31,613 nucleotides of DNA from an uncultured bacterium. GTDB lineage: Bacteria; Bacillota; Clostridia; Oscillospirales; Oscillospiraceae. The stretch is from NCBI GenBank assembly GCA_949286295.1, contig CASECK010000075.1, positions 1-31,613 on the forward strand, read 5' to 3'. Within the stretch, counting starts at the first letter, position 1. Each line of letters starts with the position of its first letter. The position numbers and the translations under genes are program-made. The notes under the pieces were generated by a model that saw only the letters and a list, made by a program, of their open reading frames with translations, was not told the DNA's origin and did not search any database. Shown here in pieces: positions 7,607-17,385 of this stretch.

Positions 7607-8776
7607 ATGAACAGCGACAAGGCCGCCAAGGCGGCGAAAAAACCAAATCTCTTCCTGCGCCTGCTGGCTCTGGCGGCCACCGCCGCCCTGGTGCTGGGGG
7701 CCCTGGCCCTGGTCGTCAACCGGGAGCGGTTCAATCTGGACGCGGTGAAGCGCTGGCTGGCCTACCGCACCATGGAGACCACCGAGACCGGCCAGGCCGC
7801 CCCCCTCACCCACGCGGGGGGTGACAAGATGTCCATCGCCTGTCTGGACAGCGGAATCCTCACCGCCTCCTCCTCCGGCGCCCACTACTATGCCCTGGAC
7901 GGCAGGCAGTACGCCGAGCAGGTCCATCCCCTGGACAACCCGGTGCTGTCCGTCTCCCGCTCCACCGGCGCGGTGTACGACGCGGGCGGTCAGACTCTGT
8001 TTCTCTTTCAGCACGGCCAGGAGTGTACCGACCTCACCCTGACCCAGGGGGGCAATCTGCTGTCCGTGCGCCCCAACGACAGCGGCTGGCTGGCGGTCAC
8101 CGCCCAGCAGAGCGGCTATAAAGGGGCGGTCACCGTCTATGACGCCGGCCATCAGCCGGTCATCCAAATCAGCCTGTCCTCCACCTTTGTGGTGGACGCC
8201 GCCCTGTCCCCGGACAACCGGACGGTGGCGGTGGCCACCATGGACCAGCAGGGCGGTTCTTTTTACAGCCGTCTGCTGTTCTACCCCGTGGACCAGAAGG
8301 AGCCCTCCGCCCAGGTGGAGCTGGGCAACACGGCGGTGCTGGACCTGGACTATGAGGACGGACAGGTCTGGGTGCTGGGGGAAAACCAGCTGCTCATCGC
8401 CGGGGAGGACGGGCAGACCCTGGGGAGCTACTCCTTTGGCCGCAACTATCTGAAGGGCTGCGACCTGGGGGGGGACGGCTTTGCCCTGCTGCTCACCGGC
8501 CTGTACCGGGCGGGCGCCGCCAGCCAGGCCCTCATCATCGACGGACAGGGGCAGGCGGTCCATTCTCTTGAGCTGTCCGGCCAGGTGCTGGACTACTCCG
8601 CCGCCGGGCGCTACTGTGCCCTGCTCACCGGCGGACAGCTGAACATCTTCACCCAGGCGCTGGAGCCCTATGCCCAGCTGCCCGGCCTCCAGGGGGCCCG
8701 CCAGGTGGACCTGCTCCACGACGGCTCCGCCCTGCTGGCCGACAGCCAGCAGGGCTGGCTGTTTATCCCCAGCTGA
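7607..8776 (+). CDS. DUF5711-like membrane-anchored beta-propeller protein
   Basis: A protein of 389 residues. After a short Lys/Ala-rich cytoplasmic head, one membrane span lies at about residues 15-38. The rest is extracytoplasmic and made of repeated short beta-type segments with recurring Asp/Gly turns (AVYDAGGQTLFLF, VTVYDAGHQPV, QVWVLGENQLLIAGEDG), suggesting a beta-propeller. Length and topology match the DUF5711 family of Oscillospiraceae from memory; no function is known and I see no catalytic motif. The ATG at 7607 is preferred to 7601 because AGAAAGG is 9 rather than 3 bases upstream. It is followed after 16 bases by a CvpA-family gene; the pair may act together at the membrane, which is inference. 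Confidence 0.62.
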   Translation: MNSDKAAKAAKKPNLFLRLLALAATAALVLGALALVVNRERFNLDAVKRWLAYRTMETTETGQAAPLTHAGGDKMSIACLDSGILTASSSGAHYYALDGRQYAEQVHPLDNPVLSVSRSTGAVYDAGGQTLFLFQHGQECTDLTLTQGGNLLSVRPNDSGWLAVTAQQSGYKGAVTVYDAGHQPVIQISLSSTFVVDAALSPDNRTVAVATMDQQGGSFYSRLLFYPVDQKEPSAQVELGNTAVLDLDYEDGQVWVLGENQLLIAGEDGQTLGSYSFGRNYLKGCDLGGDGFALLLTGLYRAGAASQALIIDGQGQAVHSLELSGQVLDYSAAGRYCALLTGGQLNIFTQALEPYAQLPGLQGARQVDLLHDGSALLADSQQGWLFIPS

Positions 8777-8792
8777 CCCAGAGGAGGAACCC

Positions 8793-9494
8793 ATGAACTA
8801 TCTTTTCTTTGACGCGGCCATCGGCCTTGTGCTGTTGATTTTTCTGTGGCGGGGCTATGCCCGGGGCTTCGTCCTGACCCTGTGCGGCTTTCTGGCCCTG
8901 TTTGTGGCCCTGCTCGGCGCCTCTTTTCTGTCCGGCGCCCTGGCTGAGCCGGTGGGCCAGGCCATCGTCCCCGTGGTGGAGCGCGGCATCCGCCAGGCCC
9001 TGGAGCAGTCTGTCCAGCAGTCGGGTCAGACCGGACTGGAGGGGCAGCTCGTCCTGCCGGAGGACTCCCCCCTGGGCGGCCTGCTGGCCCTGATTCAGGA
9101 CAGCGAGGTCTACCAGGAGCTGATGGACACCCTCCAGAGCGCGGTGGACCAGGGGGTGGCCGACGCCACCGCCGCCGCGGCCCGGCTGCTGGCCGGGTAC
9201 GCCGCCGTCCAGATTGCCCGGGGCATCCTGTTCTGCCTGTGCTTTGTGGGGGTGCTGGCCGCCTGGTTCCTGCTCAGCCACGCCCTGGACCTGGTGGCCC
9301 GGCTGCCGGTGCTGTCCACCCTCAACCACTGGGGGGGCGGGGCGGTGGGCCTGCTCAAGGGGGCGCTGGTGCTGTTCACCGCCGCCTGGCTCTTCCAGGG
9401 CATGATTCCCCCCCAGGCCGTGGAGCAGACCAAGCTGCTGCGCTTTTTCTGTACGGCCAGCCCCCTGACCTTCCTGACGCCCCTGCTTGCCTGA
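8793..9494 (+). CDS. CvpA family membrane protein
   Basis: A 233-residue protein with the CvpA layout. Two N-terminal spans (about 5-20 and 25-50, with RGYARGFVLTLCGF between and into the second) are followed by an amphipathic, Gln-rich extracytoplasmic segment. Two further spans lie at about 140-165 and 180-205, and the latter are preceded by the conserved LDLVARLPVLSTLN. CvpA was named for colicin V production in E. coli, but in Firmicutes its role is unclear; links to envelope maintenance have been reported for the family. The ATG has GAGGAGGAAC directly upstream. It follows the DUF5711-like gene by 16 bases and precedes the Clp ATPase. Confidence 0.8.
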   Translation: MNYLFFDAAIGLVLLIFLWRGYARGFVLTLCGFLALFVALLGASFLSGALAEPVGQAIVPVVERGIRQALEQSVQQSGQTGLEGQLVLPEDSPLGGLLALIQDSEVYQELMDTLQSAVDQGVADATAAAARLLAGYAAVQIARGILFCLCFVGVLAAWFLLSHALDLVARLPVLSTLNHWGGGAVGLLKGALVLFTAAWLFQGMIPPQAVEQTKLLRFFCTASPLTFLTPLLA

Positions 9495-9500
9495 ATTTCT

Positions 9501-9567
9501 CAGGGGGAAGTTCATGACCAGTTCACATTTAAGGTGTACCATACACAACAAATACCACTTCCCCCTG
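9501..9567 (+). repeat. 11-bp inverted repeat in the Clp ATPase leader
   Basis: CAGGGGGAAGT (9501-9511) is perfectly complementary to ACTTCCCCCTG (9557-9567), with 45 bases between. The right arm ends four bases before the GGAGA ribosome-binding site at 9571. In read-through transcripts from cvpA this could fold next to the ribosome-binding site; as DNA it could be a paired operator. A weak -10 (TACCAT, 9537-9542) lies between the arms. Confidence 0.6.
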
Positions 9568-9581
9568 AAAGGAGACGGACC

Positions 9582-11882
<2,301 letters not shown>

Positions 11883-11916
11883 CCGGCCGCGCGCCGCGCG
11901 GTCCACAATAAAATGA

Positions 11917-11954
11917 GGTCCGGCCCGGTAGAACTACCGGGCCGGACCTTTTTT
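11917..11954 (+). terminator. Strong intrinsic terminator, possibly bidirectional
   Basis: A perfect 14-bp stem (11917-11930 with 11935-11948), tetraloop GAAC, then TTTTTT at 11949-11954. It ends the long plus-strand run. On the minus strand the same stem is followed by TCATTTTATTG, so it may also terminate gltS, whose stop codon is at 12003. Confidence 0.93.
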
Positions 11955-12002
11955 GCTTTCTCTCTCTCTCCGTCCTTACGCACACATAAGGAATTTTACC
12001 GC

Positions 12003-13244
12003 TCAGGCGGCCAGATTGGGAACGTAGTTGGCAATGAACCAGATGACGAAGGGCTGATAGAACACGTCAATCAGGAACGCGCCGATGATGGGCACGATAA
12101 TCATGGCCTTCTTGGACTCGCCATACCGGCCTTGGATGGTGGTCATGTTGGCCATTGCGGTGGGCGTGGAGCCGATGTCGTGGCCAATCAGGCCAGCGCA
12201 CATCACAGCCGCGTCGTAGTTCTTGCCCAGGATGCGGAAGATGACAAAGTAGGTGAGGATGAACAGCACCACGCACTGCACGCACAGGACAATCAGCAGC
12301 GGGCCGGCCAGGTTGGCCAGATCCAGCAGGTTCATGCCCACCATGGCCATGCTCAGGTAGATGCCCAGGGCCACGTCGCTCACATTGTCATTGAAGTCCA
12401 GGCTGAACTTGTAGAAGTGGAACTTGTCGTTGAGGTTGCGGATGATAACGGCGAAGAACATGGAGCCCACGTAAGCGGGGATGGACATCCCAATCAGGCC
12501 GCCCAGATAGGACACCAGCACAGAGCCGCAGGCCATGCACAGGAACAGGGCGGTCAGGTTCTTCATGACGTTGCCGTAGTTCATCTCGATGACTTCCTGC
12601 TGCTCGTAGCCGCTCATGTCCACCTGGAAGTCGTCGTTCTCCTTGGGCTTGAGGTTGTACTTCTCGATGAGGCGGCGGCCCAGAGGTCCGCCGGTCAGGT
12701 TGGCGACCACCAGGCCGAAGGTGGCGGCGGTCAGGCCCACCAGCTGAGCGCCCTCATAACCCATCTCCTGGAAGGTCTCGCCGTAAGCGGTGGCGCCGCC
12801 GTGGCCGCCCACCAGGGCGATGGGGCCGGAGACCAGGCCGTAGGCGGCGTCCAGGCCCACCAGGTCGCCCACGCCGACGCCGATGCCGGTCTGCATCACG
12901 GTGATGGCCACGTTGACCAGCCAGTAGATGATAAACAGCTTACCGCCGGTGATCAGCACCTTCAGAGAGGCGCCCAGACCCACCGTGGTAAAGAAGGCCA
13001 GCATAAACGCGTCCTGCAAAGAGGTGTCCAGGTCGAACTTTACGGTGTTGCTCAGGGTGAGGCACAGGTTGATCACCACGAACAGCGTGCCGCCCACCAC
13101 AGGAGCGGGAATGCAGAACCGGGTCAGGAATCCCACCCGCTGCCGGATGGCGCTGCCGATCATCAGGACGACGGCGGCCAGCGCCAGGGTGCAGATGCTG
13201 TCCAGCGATACGGTAAGTACGGAATCAATTACTTCTATCGCCAT
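12003..13244 (-). CDS. gltS: Sodium/glutamate symporter
   Basis: A 413-residue polytopic membrane protein of the ESS (glutamate:Na+ symporter) family. About ten hydrophobic spans form two inverted halves, each with a re-entrant loop. The first signature is GGHGGATAYG (147-156), a variant of the usual GGHGTAAA; the second is GSTPTAMANM (358-367). These loops bind substrate and sodium in the family. Its substrate is most likely L-glutamate, imported by sodium gradient. ATG at 13244 has AAGGA 8 bases upstream; homology does not extend further upstream. The start codon lies inside a separate 26-codon leader ORF with its own strong ribosome-binding site. The promoter is at 13335-13363. Confidence 0.9.
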   Translation of the reverse strand: MAIEVIDSVLTVSLDSICTLALAAVVLMIGSAIRQRVGFLTRFCIPAPVVGGTLFVVINLCLTLSNTVKFDLDTSLQDAFMLAFFTTVGLGASLKVLITGGKLFIIYWLVNVAITVMQTGIGVGVGDLVGLDAAYGLVSGPIALVGGHGGATAYGETFQEMGYEGAQLVGLTAATFGLVVANLTGGPLGRRLIEKYNLKPKENDDFQVDMSGYEQQEVIEMNYGNVMKNLTALFLCMACGSVLVSYLGGLIGMSIPAYVGSMFFAVIIRNLNDKFHFYKFSLDFNDNVSDVALGIYLSMAMVGMNLLDLANLAGPLLIVLCVQCVVLFILTYFVIFRILGKNYDAAVMCAGLIGHDIGSTPTAMANMTTIQGRYGESKKAMIIVPIIGAFLIDVFYQPFVIWFIANYVPNLAA

Positions 13245-13315
13245 GTTACATTTCCTTCCTTCAAAATGATTTGGCATTCTGAAAAAGCGTTCCCTGTCTT
13301 TTTGCAGGATGCCAT
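13235..13315 (-). CDS. Putative 26-codon leader peptide overlapping the gltS start
   Basis: On the minus strand an ATG at 13315 is preceded by GGAGG seven bases upstream, a stronger site than that of gltS. The frame runs 26 codons (MASCKKTGNAF at its start) and stops at TAG 13235-13237, seven bases past the first base of the gltS ATG. The reading frame differs from gltS. Ribosomes ending here would sit on the gltS start, so translation is probably coupled. It lies downstream of the gltS promoter, hence is transcribed. I see no run of a single amino acid that would suggest classical attenuation. Peptide function, if any, is unknown. Confidence 0.5.
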   Translation of the reverse strand: MASCKKTGNAFSECQIILKEGNVTWR

Positions 13316-13334
13316 CCCTCTTCCTCCATAATCA

Positions 13335-13363
13335 AGCATAACCGCACAGCCAATATTTGTCCA
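13335..13363 (-). promoter_or_regulatory. Promoter of the gltS leader and gltS
   Basis: Minus strand -35 TGGACA (13358-13363, five of six), 17-base spacer, -10 TATGCT (13335-13340, four of six). Transcription would begin about 13-15 bases before the leader ORF start and about 85 bases before gltS. Confidence 0.68.
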
Positions 13364-13454
13364 GTAAAGAAAGTGATAAAATTATGTCTCTCCCATGATT
13401 TTCTATCCGCAATTCCGCGTTGCAAAAGCTGTTTTTGCCTTGTTTGCCCCCCAC

Positions 13455-13493
13455 AAAAAAGCGCGGCGCCGCCCTATTGGGGCGGCACCGCGC
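13455..13493 (-). terminator. Intrinsic terminator of the rubrerythrin gene
   Basis: A 14-bp GC-rich stem (13461-13474 with 13480-13493) is followed on the minus strand by TTTTTT (13455-13460). One pair is G-U in minus-strand RNA but C-A in plus-strand RNA, which fits use in the minus direction. Confidence 0.88.
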
Positions 13494-13525
13494 CGGCTGT
13501 CAAATCCCTGTCTGCAAGTTTTATC

Positions 13526-14062
13526 TCAGTAGTTCTCAGCCTTCAGCTGGAAATAATCCCTGGGGTGGGAACACACCGGGCACATCTCAGGGGCCTGCTT
13601 CCCCACATGGATGTGGCCGCAGTTGGAGCACTGCCAAATCAGATCCCCGTCCCGGGAGAAGACGATGCCGCCCTCCACGTTGGACAGCAGCTTCCGATAG
13701 CGCTCCTCGTGCTCCTTCTCAATCTTGGCCACCTCCTCAAACAGGTAGGCGATGTGGTCAAAGCCCTCCTCCCGGGCCTGTTTGGCCATAGTGGCGTACA
13801 TATCGGTCCACTCGTAGTTCTCTCCCTCGGCGGCGGCCTTCAGGTTCTCCGCGGTGGTGCCGATGCCCTCCAGCAGCTTAAACCAAATCTCAGCGTGCTC
13901 CTTCTCGTTGGCGGCGGTCTCCTCGAAAATCTTGGAAATCTGCACATAGCCGTCCTTCTTGGCCTTGGAGGCAAAATAGGTGTACTTGTTGCGGGCCTGG
14001 CTCTCGCCGGCAAAGGCGGTCCACAGGTTTTGCTCGGTCTTGCTCCCCTTCAGTTCAGGCAT
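13526..14062 (-). CDS. rbr: Rubrerythrin
   Basis: A 178-residue non-haem iron peroxidase that reduces hydrogen peroxide in anaerobes, using electrons passed through its rubredoxin domain. The four-helix diiron domain carries GESQARNKY (19-27, ligand Glu20) and two EKEH motifs (53-56 and 115-118). The C-terminal rubredoxin iron is held by CSNC (145-148) and CPVC (161-164). The ATG at 14062 is preferred over an in-frame GTG at 14077 because AGGA lies 8 bases upstream of it. It is a single-gene transcription unit: its own near-consensus promoter with two palindromes upstream and a terminator downstream. High expression under oxidative stress is the expected behaviour of the family. Confidence 0.94.
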   Translation of the reverse strand: MPELKGSKTEQNLWTAFAGESQARNKYTYFASKAKKDGYVQISKIFEETAANEKEHAEIWFKLLEGIGTTAENLKAAAEGENYEWTDMYATMAKQAREEGFDHIAYLFEEVAKIEKEHEERYRKLLSNVEGGIVFSRDGDLIWQCSNCGHIHVGKQAPEMCPVCSHPRDYFQLKAENY

Positions 14063-14107
14063 GGTCGTTTTCCTCACTTTCTTTCATGTTGTTGTCGGGC
14101 CGTTAAT

Positions 14108-14120
14108 AGGAATAATTCCT
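14108..14120. promoter_or_regulatory. Palindrome just downstream of the rubrerythrin transcription start
   Basis: AGGAATAATTCCT is a perfect 6-1-6 dyad lying about 13-25 bases after the rubrerythrin -10 element. It does not match the PerR or Fur consensus as I know them. A protein bound here could block early elongation; alternatively it is a coincidence of an A/T-rich leader. Confidence 0.45.
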
Positions 14121-14132
14121 GCTTATGGCTCC

Positions 14133-14161
14133 AGTATAGCAACCCTGGCAGGGTTTGTCAA
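14133..14161 (-). promoter_or_regulatory. Near-consensus promoter of rubrerythrin
   Basis: Minus strand -35 TTGACA (14156-14161, perfect), 17-base spacer, -10 TATACT (14133-14138, five of six) with TGC before it. This is the best promoter in the window and suggests strong expression when not repressed. Confidence 0.88.
14141..14155. promoter_or_regulatory. Operator-like palindrome in the rubrerythrin promoter spacer
   Basis: AACCCTGGCAGGGTT is a perfect 7-1-7 dyad filling 15 of the 17 bases between -35 and -10. A repressor bound here would exclude RNA polymerase. The sequence is not a PerR, Fur or Rex consensus. The regulator is not encoded nearby. Confidence 0.62.
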
Positions 14162-14229
14162 TGGCCTGACCGAAAATATTTCCATTGTCCGGAAAAAACT
14201 CTTTTTCCCCCTTTCCTGGGGACCGCCCC

Positions 14230-14258
14230 TTGCGCAGGCGAAGGGAAAGAAGTATAAT
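14230..14258 (+). promoter_or_regulatory. Promoter of the SLH-domain protease
   Basis: -35 TTGCGC (14230-14235), 17-base spacer, perfect -10 TATAAT (14253-14258). It is divergent from the rubrerythrin promoter, about 70 bases away, and gives a leader of about 30 bases. Confidence 0.65.
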
Positions 14259-14295
14259 GTTTTGTTGTATCCCCGCCCCACCTGAAGGAGGTATT

Positions 14296-16152
14296 ATGAA
14301 ACGACTTCTCTCCGCCGCCCTGGCCGCCGTACTCCTCTCCGCGCCGCTCCCCGCCGCCGCCCTGGAGCTGGAGGACGCCAAGGCTCTGCTCTGTCAGTAC
14401 TATCTGGAGGGCGTGCCGGAACAGGTGCTGGCGCTGGACAGCCTGGACGCCATTTTGGAGGCCCTGGGCGACCCCTATACCTATTATATGGACGGCAGCC
14501 AGCACGAGGCCTATGACCAGGCGGTCAACGGCCAGGTGAGCGTGGGGGTGGGCATGACGGTGAGCGGCGCCTACGACGGCGGCTTTCCCATCCTCAGCGT
14601 GACCGATGGCTCCCCCGCCATGGAGGCCGGCGTCCTGCCCGGCGACCGACTGGTGGCGGTGGATGGGCAGGAGGTGACCGCGCAGTTCCCCCTGTCCTCC
14701 CTGGCCTCCGGCCCGGAGGGCAGCACCCTGGAAATCACCGTGATTCGGGACGGAGAGCGGCTAACCTTCTCCCTGGTCCGCCGGAGTATGACCCGCCCCA
14801 TCGTCACCTACGCCCTGAAGGACGGGGCCGCCTATATTGACTGCGACAGCTTTGGCAGCTCCACCGCCCAGGTCTTTCAGCAGGCCCTCACCCAGCTGGA
14901 CGGCGAGACGGCGGTGTGGCTGGTGGACCTGCGCCAGAACCCCGGCGGGAACAGCCTGACCTGCGCGCAGTCAGTGGGGCTGTTCACCGGCGGAGGCCCG
15001 GTGCTCTACCTCCGGGACCGGGAGGGCCGCTATGAGGACCAGGTGCTCTCCCCCCTCTATCCCGATTTGACGGACAAACCCGCCATCCTGCTCACCGACA
15101 GTGAGTCCGCCAGCGCCTCCGAGCTCTTTGCCGCCGCCATCCGGGACCGGGGGGCGGGCGTCGCCCTGGGCCAGCGGACCTATGGCAAGGGCAGCGCCCA
15201 AGTGGTGCTGGACGAGAGCAGCCACCCCGCCCTGTTCTCCGGCGGCGAGGCCCTGCGCATCACCGCCTACCGCTTCTTCTCCCCCGGCGGGGCCACCAAC
15301 CACGTCCTGGGGGTCATCCCCACCCTGGTGCTCTCCCCGGAGAACACCCTCCCGGCCGCCGCCCTGCTATCCTGTCCCGCCCCGGACCGGGCGGAGGGCC
15401 ACCTGCTGCTGGAGCTGGCCGGCGAGGGCTTCTATCTCGACCTGGACCAGGCCATGGGCGGGGAAAACCGCGCCGCCTTCACAGAGCTTCTGGAGGCCCT
15501 GCCCCCCTCCGCCCTGCTGTACCGGGGGTACGGCGCGGACCGCTGGGCGCTCACCGGCGGCCAGGAGCTGGCCCAGGCGCTGGGCCTTGACTTCCGCAGC
15601 CGGCGCTATCCCGGCAGCGAGGGCAGCGCCTATCAGCGGGAGCTGGACACCCTGGCCGCCTATCAGCTGCTGCCCAACCTGGGGGAGCAGTTCCAGCCCC
15701 AGCAGGTGATGACCCGGGCGGAATTTGCCACCCTGCTCTGCGTGGTCCTGAACCTTTACGCCGGACAGGAGGGCCAGTTTGCCGATGTGCCCACCGGTTC
15801 CTATTACGCCCAGCCCATCAACGCCGTGGCCTCCATGGGCTTTTTGTCCGGGTACAACCGGGACACCTTCGCCCCCGGCGACCCCATCACCTGCCAGCAG
15901 GCCGCCGCCTGCCTGTCAGCGGTGGCCGCCTGGGCCAGCATGGAGGGCTATGAGCTGGCCCAGGAGGAGCTGAGCGTGGGCCAGTGGCTGGACTATAGCG
16001 GCTACGCCCCCTGGGCCCAGGTCCCCGCCCGGAACATGGACCAGCTGGGGGTCCTGCCCGAGGGCCTCTCCCCCGACGACAGCCTCAGCCGGGAGGCCGC
16101 CTGCGCCATGGTGTGCCGGCTGATGGAGGGGCTGGGCCTGCTCTGGGACTGA
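14296..16152 (+). CDS. Secreted S41 (C-terminal processing) peptidase with PDZ and SLH repeats
   Basis: A 618-residue exported protease. Residues 1-23 are a signal peptide ending APLPAAA. A PDZ domain spans about 82-163 (SVGVGMTV, GVLPGDRLVAVDGQEV). The S41 catalytic domain follows with ESASASELF (270-278) and YGKG (296-299). By family logic Ser273 and Lys298, 25 residues apart as in D1 protease, form the catalytic dyad. After a linker domain, three SLH-type repeats cover about 476-500, 505-555 and 565-615 (for example FADVPTGSYYAQPINAV and GYNRDTFAPGDPIT), which anchor proteins to secondary cell-wall polymers. It should act at the cell surface on protein C-termini; targets are unknown. The ATG has AAGGAGG seven bases upstream. 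It is divergent from rubrerythrin. Confidence 0.9.
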   Translation: MKRLLSAALAAVLLSAPLPAAALELEDAKALLCQYYLEGVPEQVLALDSLDAILEALGDPYTYYMDGSQHEAYDQAVNGQVSVGVGMTVSGAYDGGFPILSVTDGSPAMEAGVLPGDRLVAVDGQEVTAQFPLSSLASGPEGSTLEITVIRDGERLTFSLVRRSMTRPIVTYALKDGAAYIDCDSFGSSTAQVFQQALTQLDGETAVWLVDLRQNPGGNSLTCAQSVGLFTGGGPVLYLRDREGRYEDQVLSPLYPDLTDKPAILLTDSESASASELFAAAIRDRGAGVALGQRTYGKGSAQVVLDESSHPALFSGGEALRITAYRFFSPGGATNHVLGVIPTLVLSPENTLPAAALLSCPAPDRAEGHLLLELAGEGFYLDLDQAMGGENRAAFTELLEALPPSALLYRGYGADRWALTGGQELAQALGLDFRSRRYPGSEGSAYQRELDTLAAYQLLPNLGEQFQPQQVMTRAEFATLLCVVLNLYAGQEGQFADVPTGSYYAQPINAVASMGFLSGYNRDTFAPGDPITCQQAAACLSAVAAWASMEGYELAQEELSVGQWLDYSGYAPWAQVPARNMDQLGVLPEGLSPDDSLSREAACAMVCRLMEGLGLLWD

Positions 16153-16199
16153 CCGGCCGCCCCGATTTATCTCGATACCTTGAAAGGATATGACCTGCC

Positions 16200-17339
16200 A
16201 TGACCAAGATTGACATTGTCTCCGGCTTTTTGGGGGCCGGAAAGACCACCCTTATCAAAAAACTGCTCCAGGAGGCCTTTCAGGGCCAAAAAGTCGTCCT
16301 CATTGAAAACGAGTTTGGCGAGATTGGCATCGACGGCGGCTTTCTGAAGCAGGCGGGGGTGGAGATCACCGAGATGAACTCCGGGTGCATCTGCTGCTCC
16401 CTGGTGGGCGACTTCGGCGCCGCCCTGAAGAAGGTGCTGGCCGACTATGCTCCCGACCGCATCGTCATCGAGCCCTCCGGCGTGGGCAAGCTGTCCGACG
16501 TCATCGCCGCGGTGGAGGGGGTGCAGAAGCAGGCCCCCGGCCTGCATCTGAACAGCTTTGTCACCGTGGTGGACGCGGCCAAGGCCAAGGTGTATATGAA
16601 AAATTTCGGCGAGTTCTTCAACAACCAGGTGGAACACGCCAGCGCCATCATCCTCTCCCGGACCCAGAAGCTGGACGAGGTCCGGCTGGACGGCGCCGTC
16701 CGCCTGCTGCGGGAGAAAAATCCCGGGGCCGCCATCCTCACCACCCCCTGGGACCAGCTCACCGGCGGGCAGATTCTCGCCGCCATGGAGGGGAACCGCC
16801 CCCTGGCCGCCCAGCTGATGGAGGAGCTCAGCCATACCCACGCTGGACACGAACACTGCCATCACGACCATGACCACGGCCATTGCCAGCACGACCACGG
16901 CCAGCACGAACATGACCACGGCCAGCACGAACATGACCACGGCGGCTGCGGCCATGACCACGGCGAGGGCGCCTGCACCGCCTGCTATGGCCACAGCCAC
17001 GACGAGGGCGCCTGCACCGCCTGCTGTGGCCACGAGCACCACCACGGCCACGACGCCGATGAGGTGTTCACCTCCTGGGGCCGCGAGACGCCCCGCCGGT
17101 ACAGCCGGGAGGAGCTTCAGGAGGCCCTGTCCGTCCTGGCCATGGGGGAGGAGTGCGGCCATGTCCTCCGGGCCAAGGGGATGCTCCCCTGGGACGAGGG
17201 GGAGAGCTGGCTGCACTTTGACCTGGTCCCGGAGGAGTTTCAAATCCGGGAGGGCGGAGCCGACTACACCGGGCGGATTTGCGTCATCGGCTCGGACTTG
17301 AAGGAGGACCGGCTGGAAAAGCTGTTCCTGCTATCCTGA
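16200..17339 (+). CDS. CobW/COG0523 GTPase with histidine-rich metal-binding insert
   Basis: A 379-residue G3E-family P-loop GTPase. Walker A GFLGAGKTT lies at 9-17 and the metal-site motif GCICC at 62-66. EPSGVGK (about 91-97) and VVDA (about 123-126) are further conserved elements. A striking insert at about 214-287 contains dozens of His with Asp/Glu and four Cys, encoded by DNA tandem repeats; it separates the GTPase domain from a C-terminal CobW_C domain. The family delivers or allocates Zn, Co or Ni to client proteins; the His-rich stretch suggests metal storage or loading, and the metal is not determinable. ATG has AAGGATATG upstream. It is followed by a second COG0523 gene after 46 bases, so the pair is probably co-transcribed. 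I saw no Zur-type box upstream. Confidence 0.88.
   Translation: MTKIDIVSGFLGAGKTTLIKKLLQEAFQGQKVVLIENEFGEIGIDGGFLKQAGVEITEMNSGCICCSLVGDFGAALKKVLADYAPDRIVIEPSGVGKLSDVIAAVEGVQKQAPGLHLNSFVTVVDAAKAKVYMKNFGEFFNNQVEHASAIILSRTQKLDEVRLDGAVRLLREKNPGAAILTTPWDQLTGGQILAAMEGNRPLAAQLMEELSHTHAGHEHCHHDHDHGHCQHDHGQHEHDHGQHEHDHGGCGHDHGEGACTACYGHSHDEGACTACCGHEHHHGHDADEVFTSWGRETPRRYSREELQEALSVLAMGEECGHVLRAKGMLPWDEGESWLHFDLVPEEFQIREGGADYTGRICVIGSDLKEDRLEKLFLLS
16899..17025 (+). repeat. Tandem coding repeats in the histidine-rich insert
   Basis: A 21-bp unit encoding GQHEHDH occurs twice back to back (16899-16919, 16920-16940), identical in sequence, with a degenerate partial copy before it. A second pair of units begins at 16964 and 17003, sharing 23 identical bases at 39-bp spacing and encoding EGACTAC(Y/C)GH. 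Lengths are multiples of three, so unit gain or loss would keep the frame. Confidence 0.85.
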
Positions 17340-17385
17340 CCCGCCCGCCCCGGGCGGAGAACGTTTGACGGAAGGTAAGAGAGCT

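Noticed and set aside
4849..8794. Very long open frames on the minus strand (667 and 691 codons) opposite ecfA2-ecfT and truA-DUF5711
   Set aside because: They lie antisense to clear conserved genes, are rich in His/Gly/Gln/Val typical of the complement of GC-rich codons, and lack ribosome-binding sites and recognisable domains.
9495..9581. CtsR operator before the zinc-finger Clp gene
   Set aside because: No tandem GGTCAAA-type heptamers were found; only the 11-bp inverted repeat is supported.
11913..13331. 472-codon plus-strand frame opposite gltS
   Set aside because: It is the complement of gltS, with no domain and low-complexity His/Val/Gln composition; gltS has promoter, ribosome-binding site and family motifs.
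16153..16199. Zur-type box upstream of the CobW pair
   Set aside because: Only 47 bases separate it from the protease gene and no A/T-rich dyad of Zur type is present.
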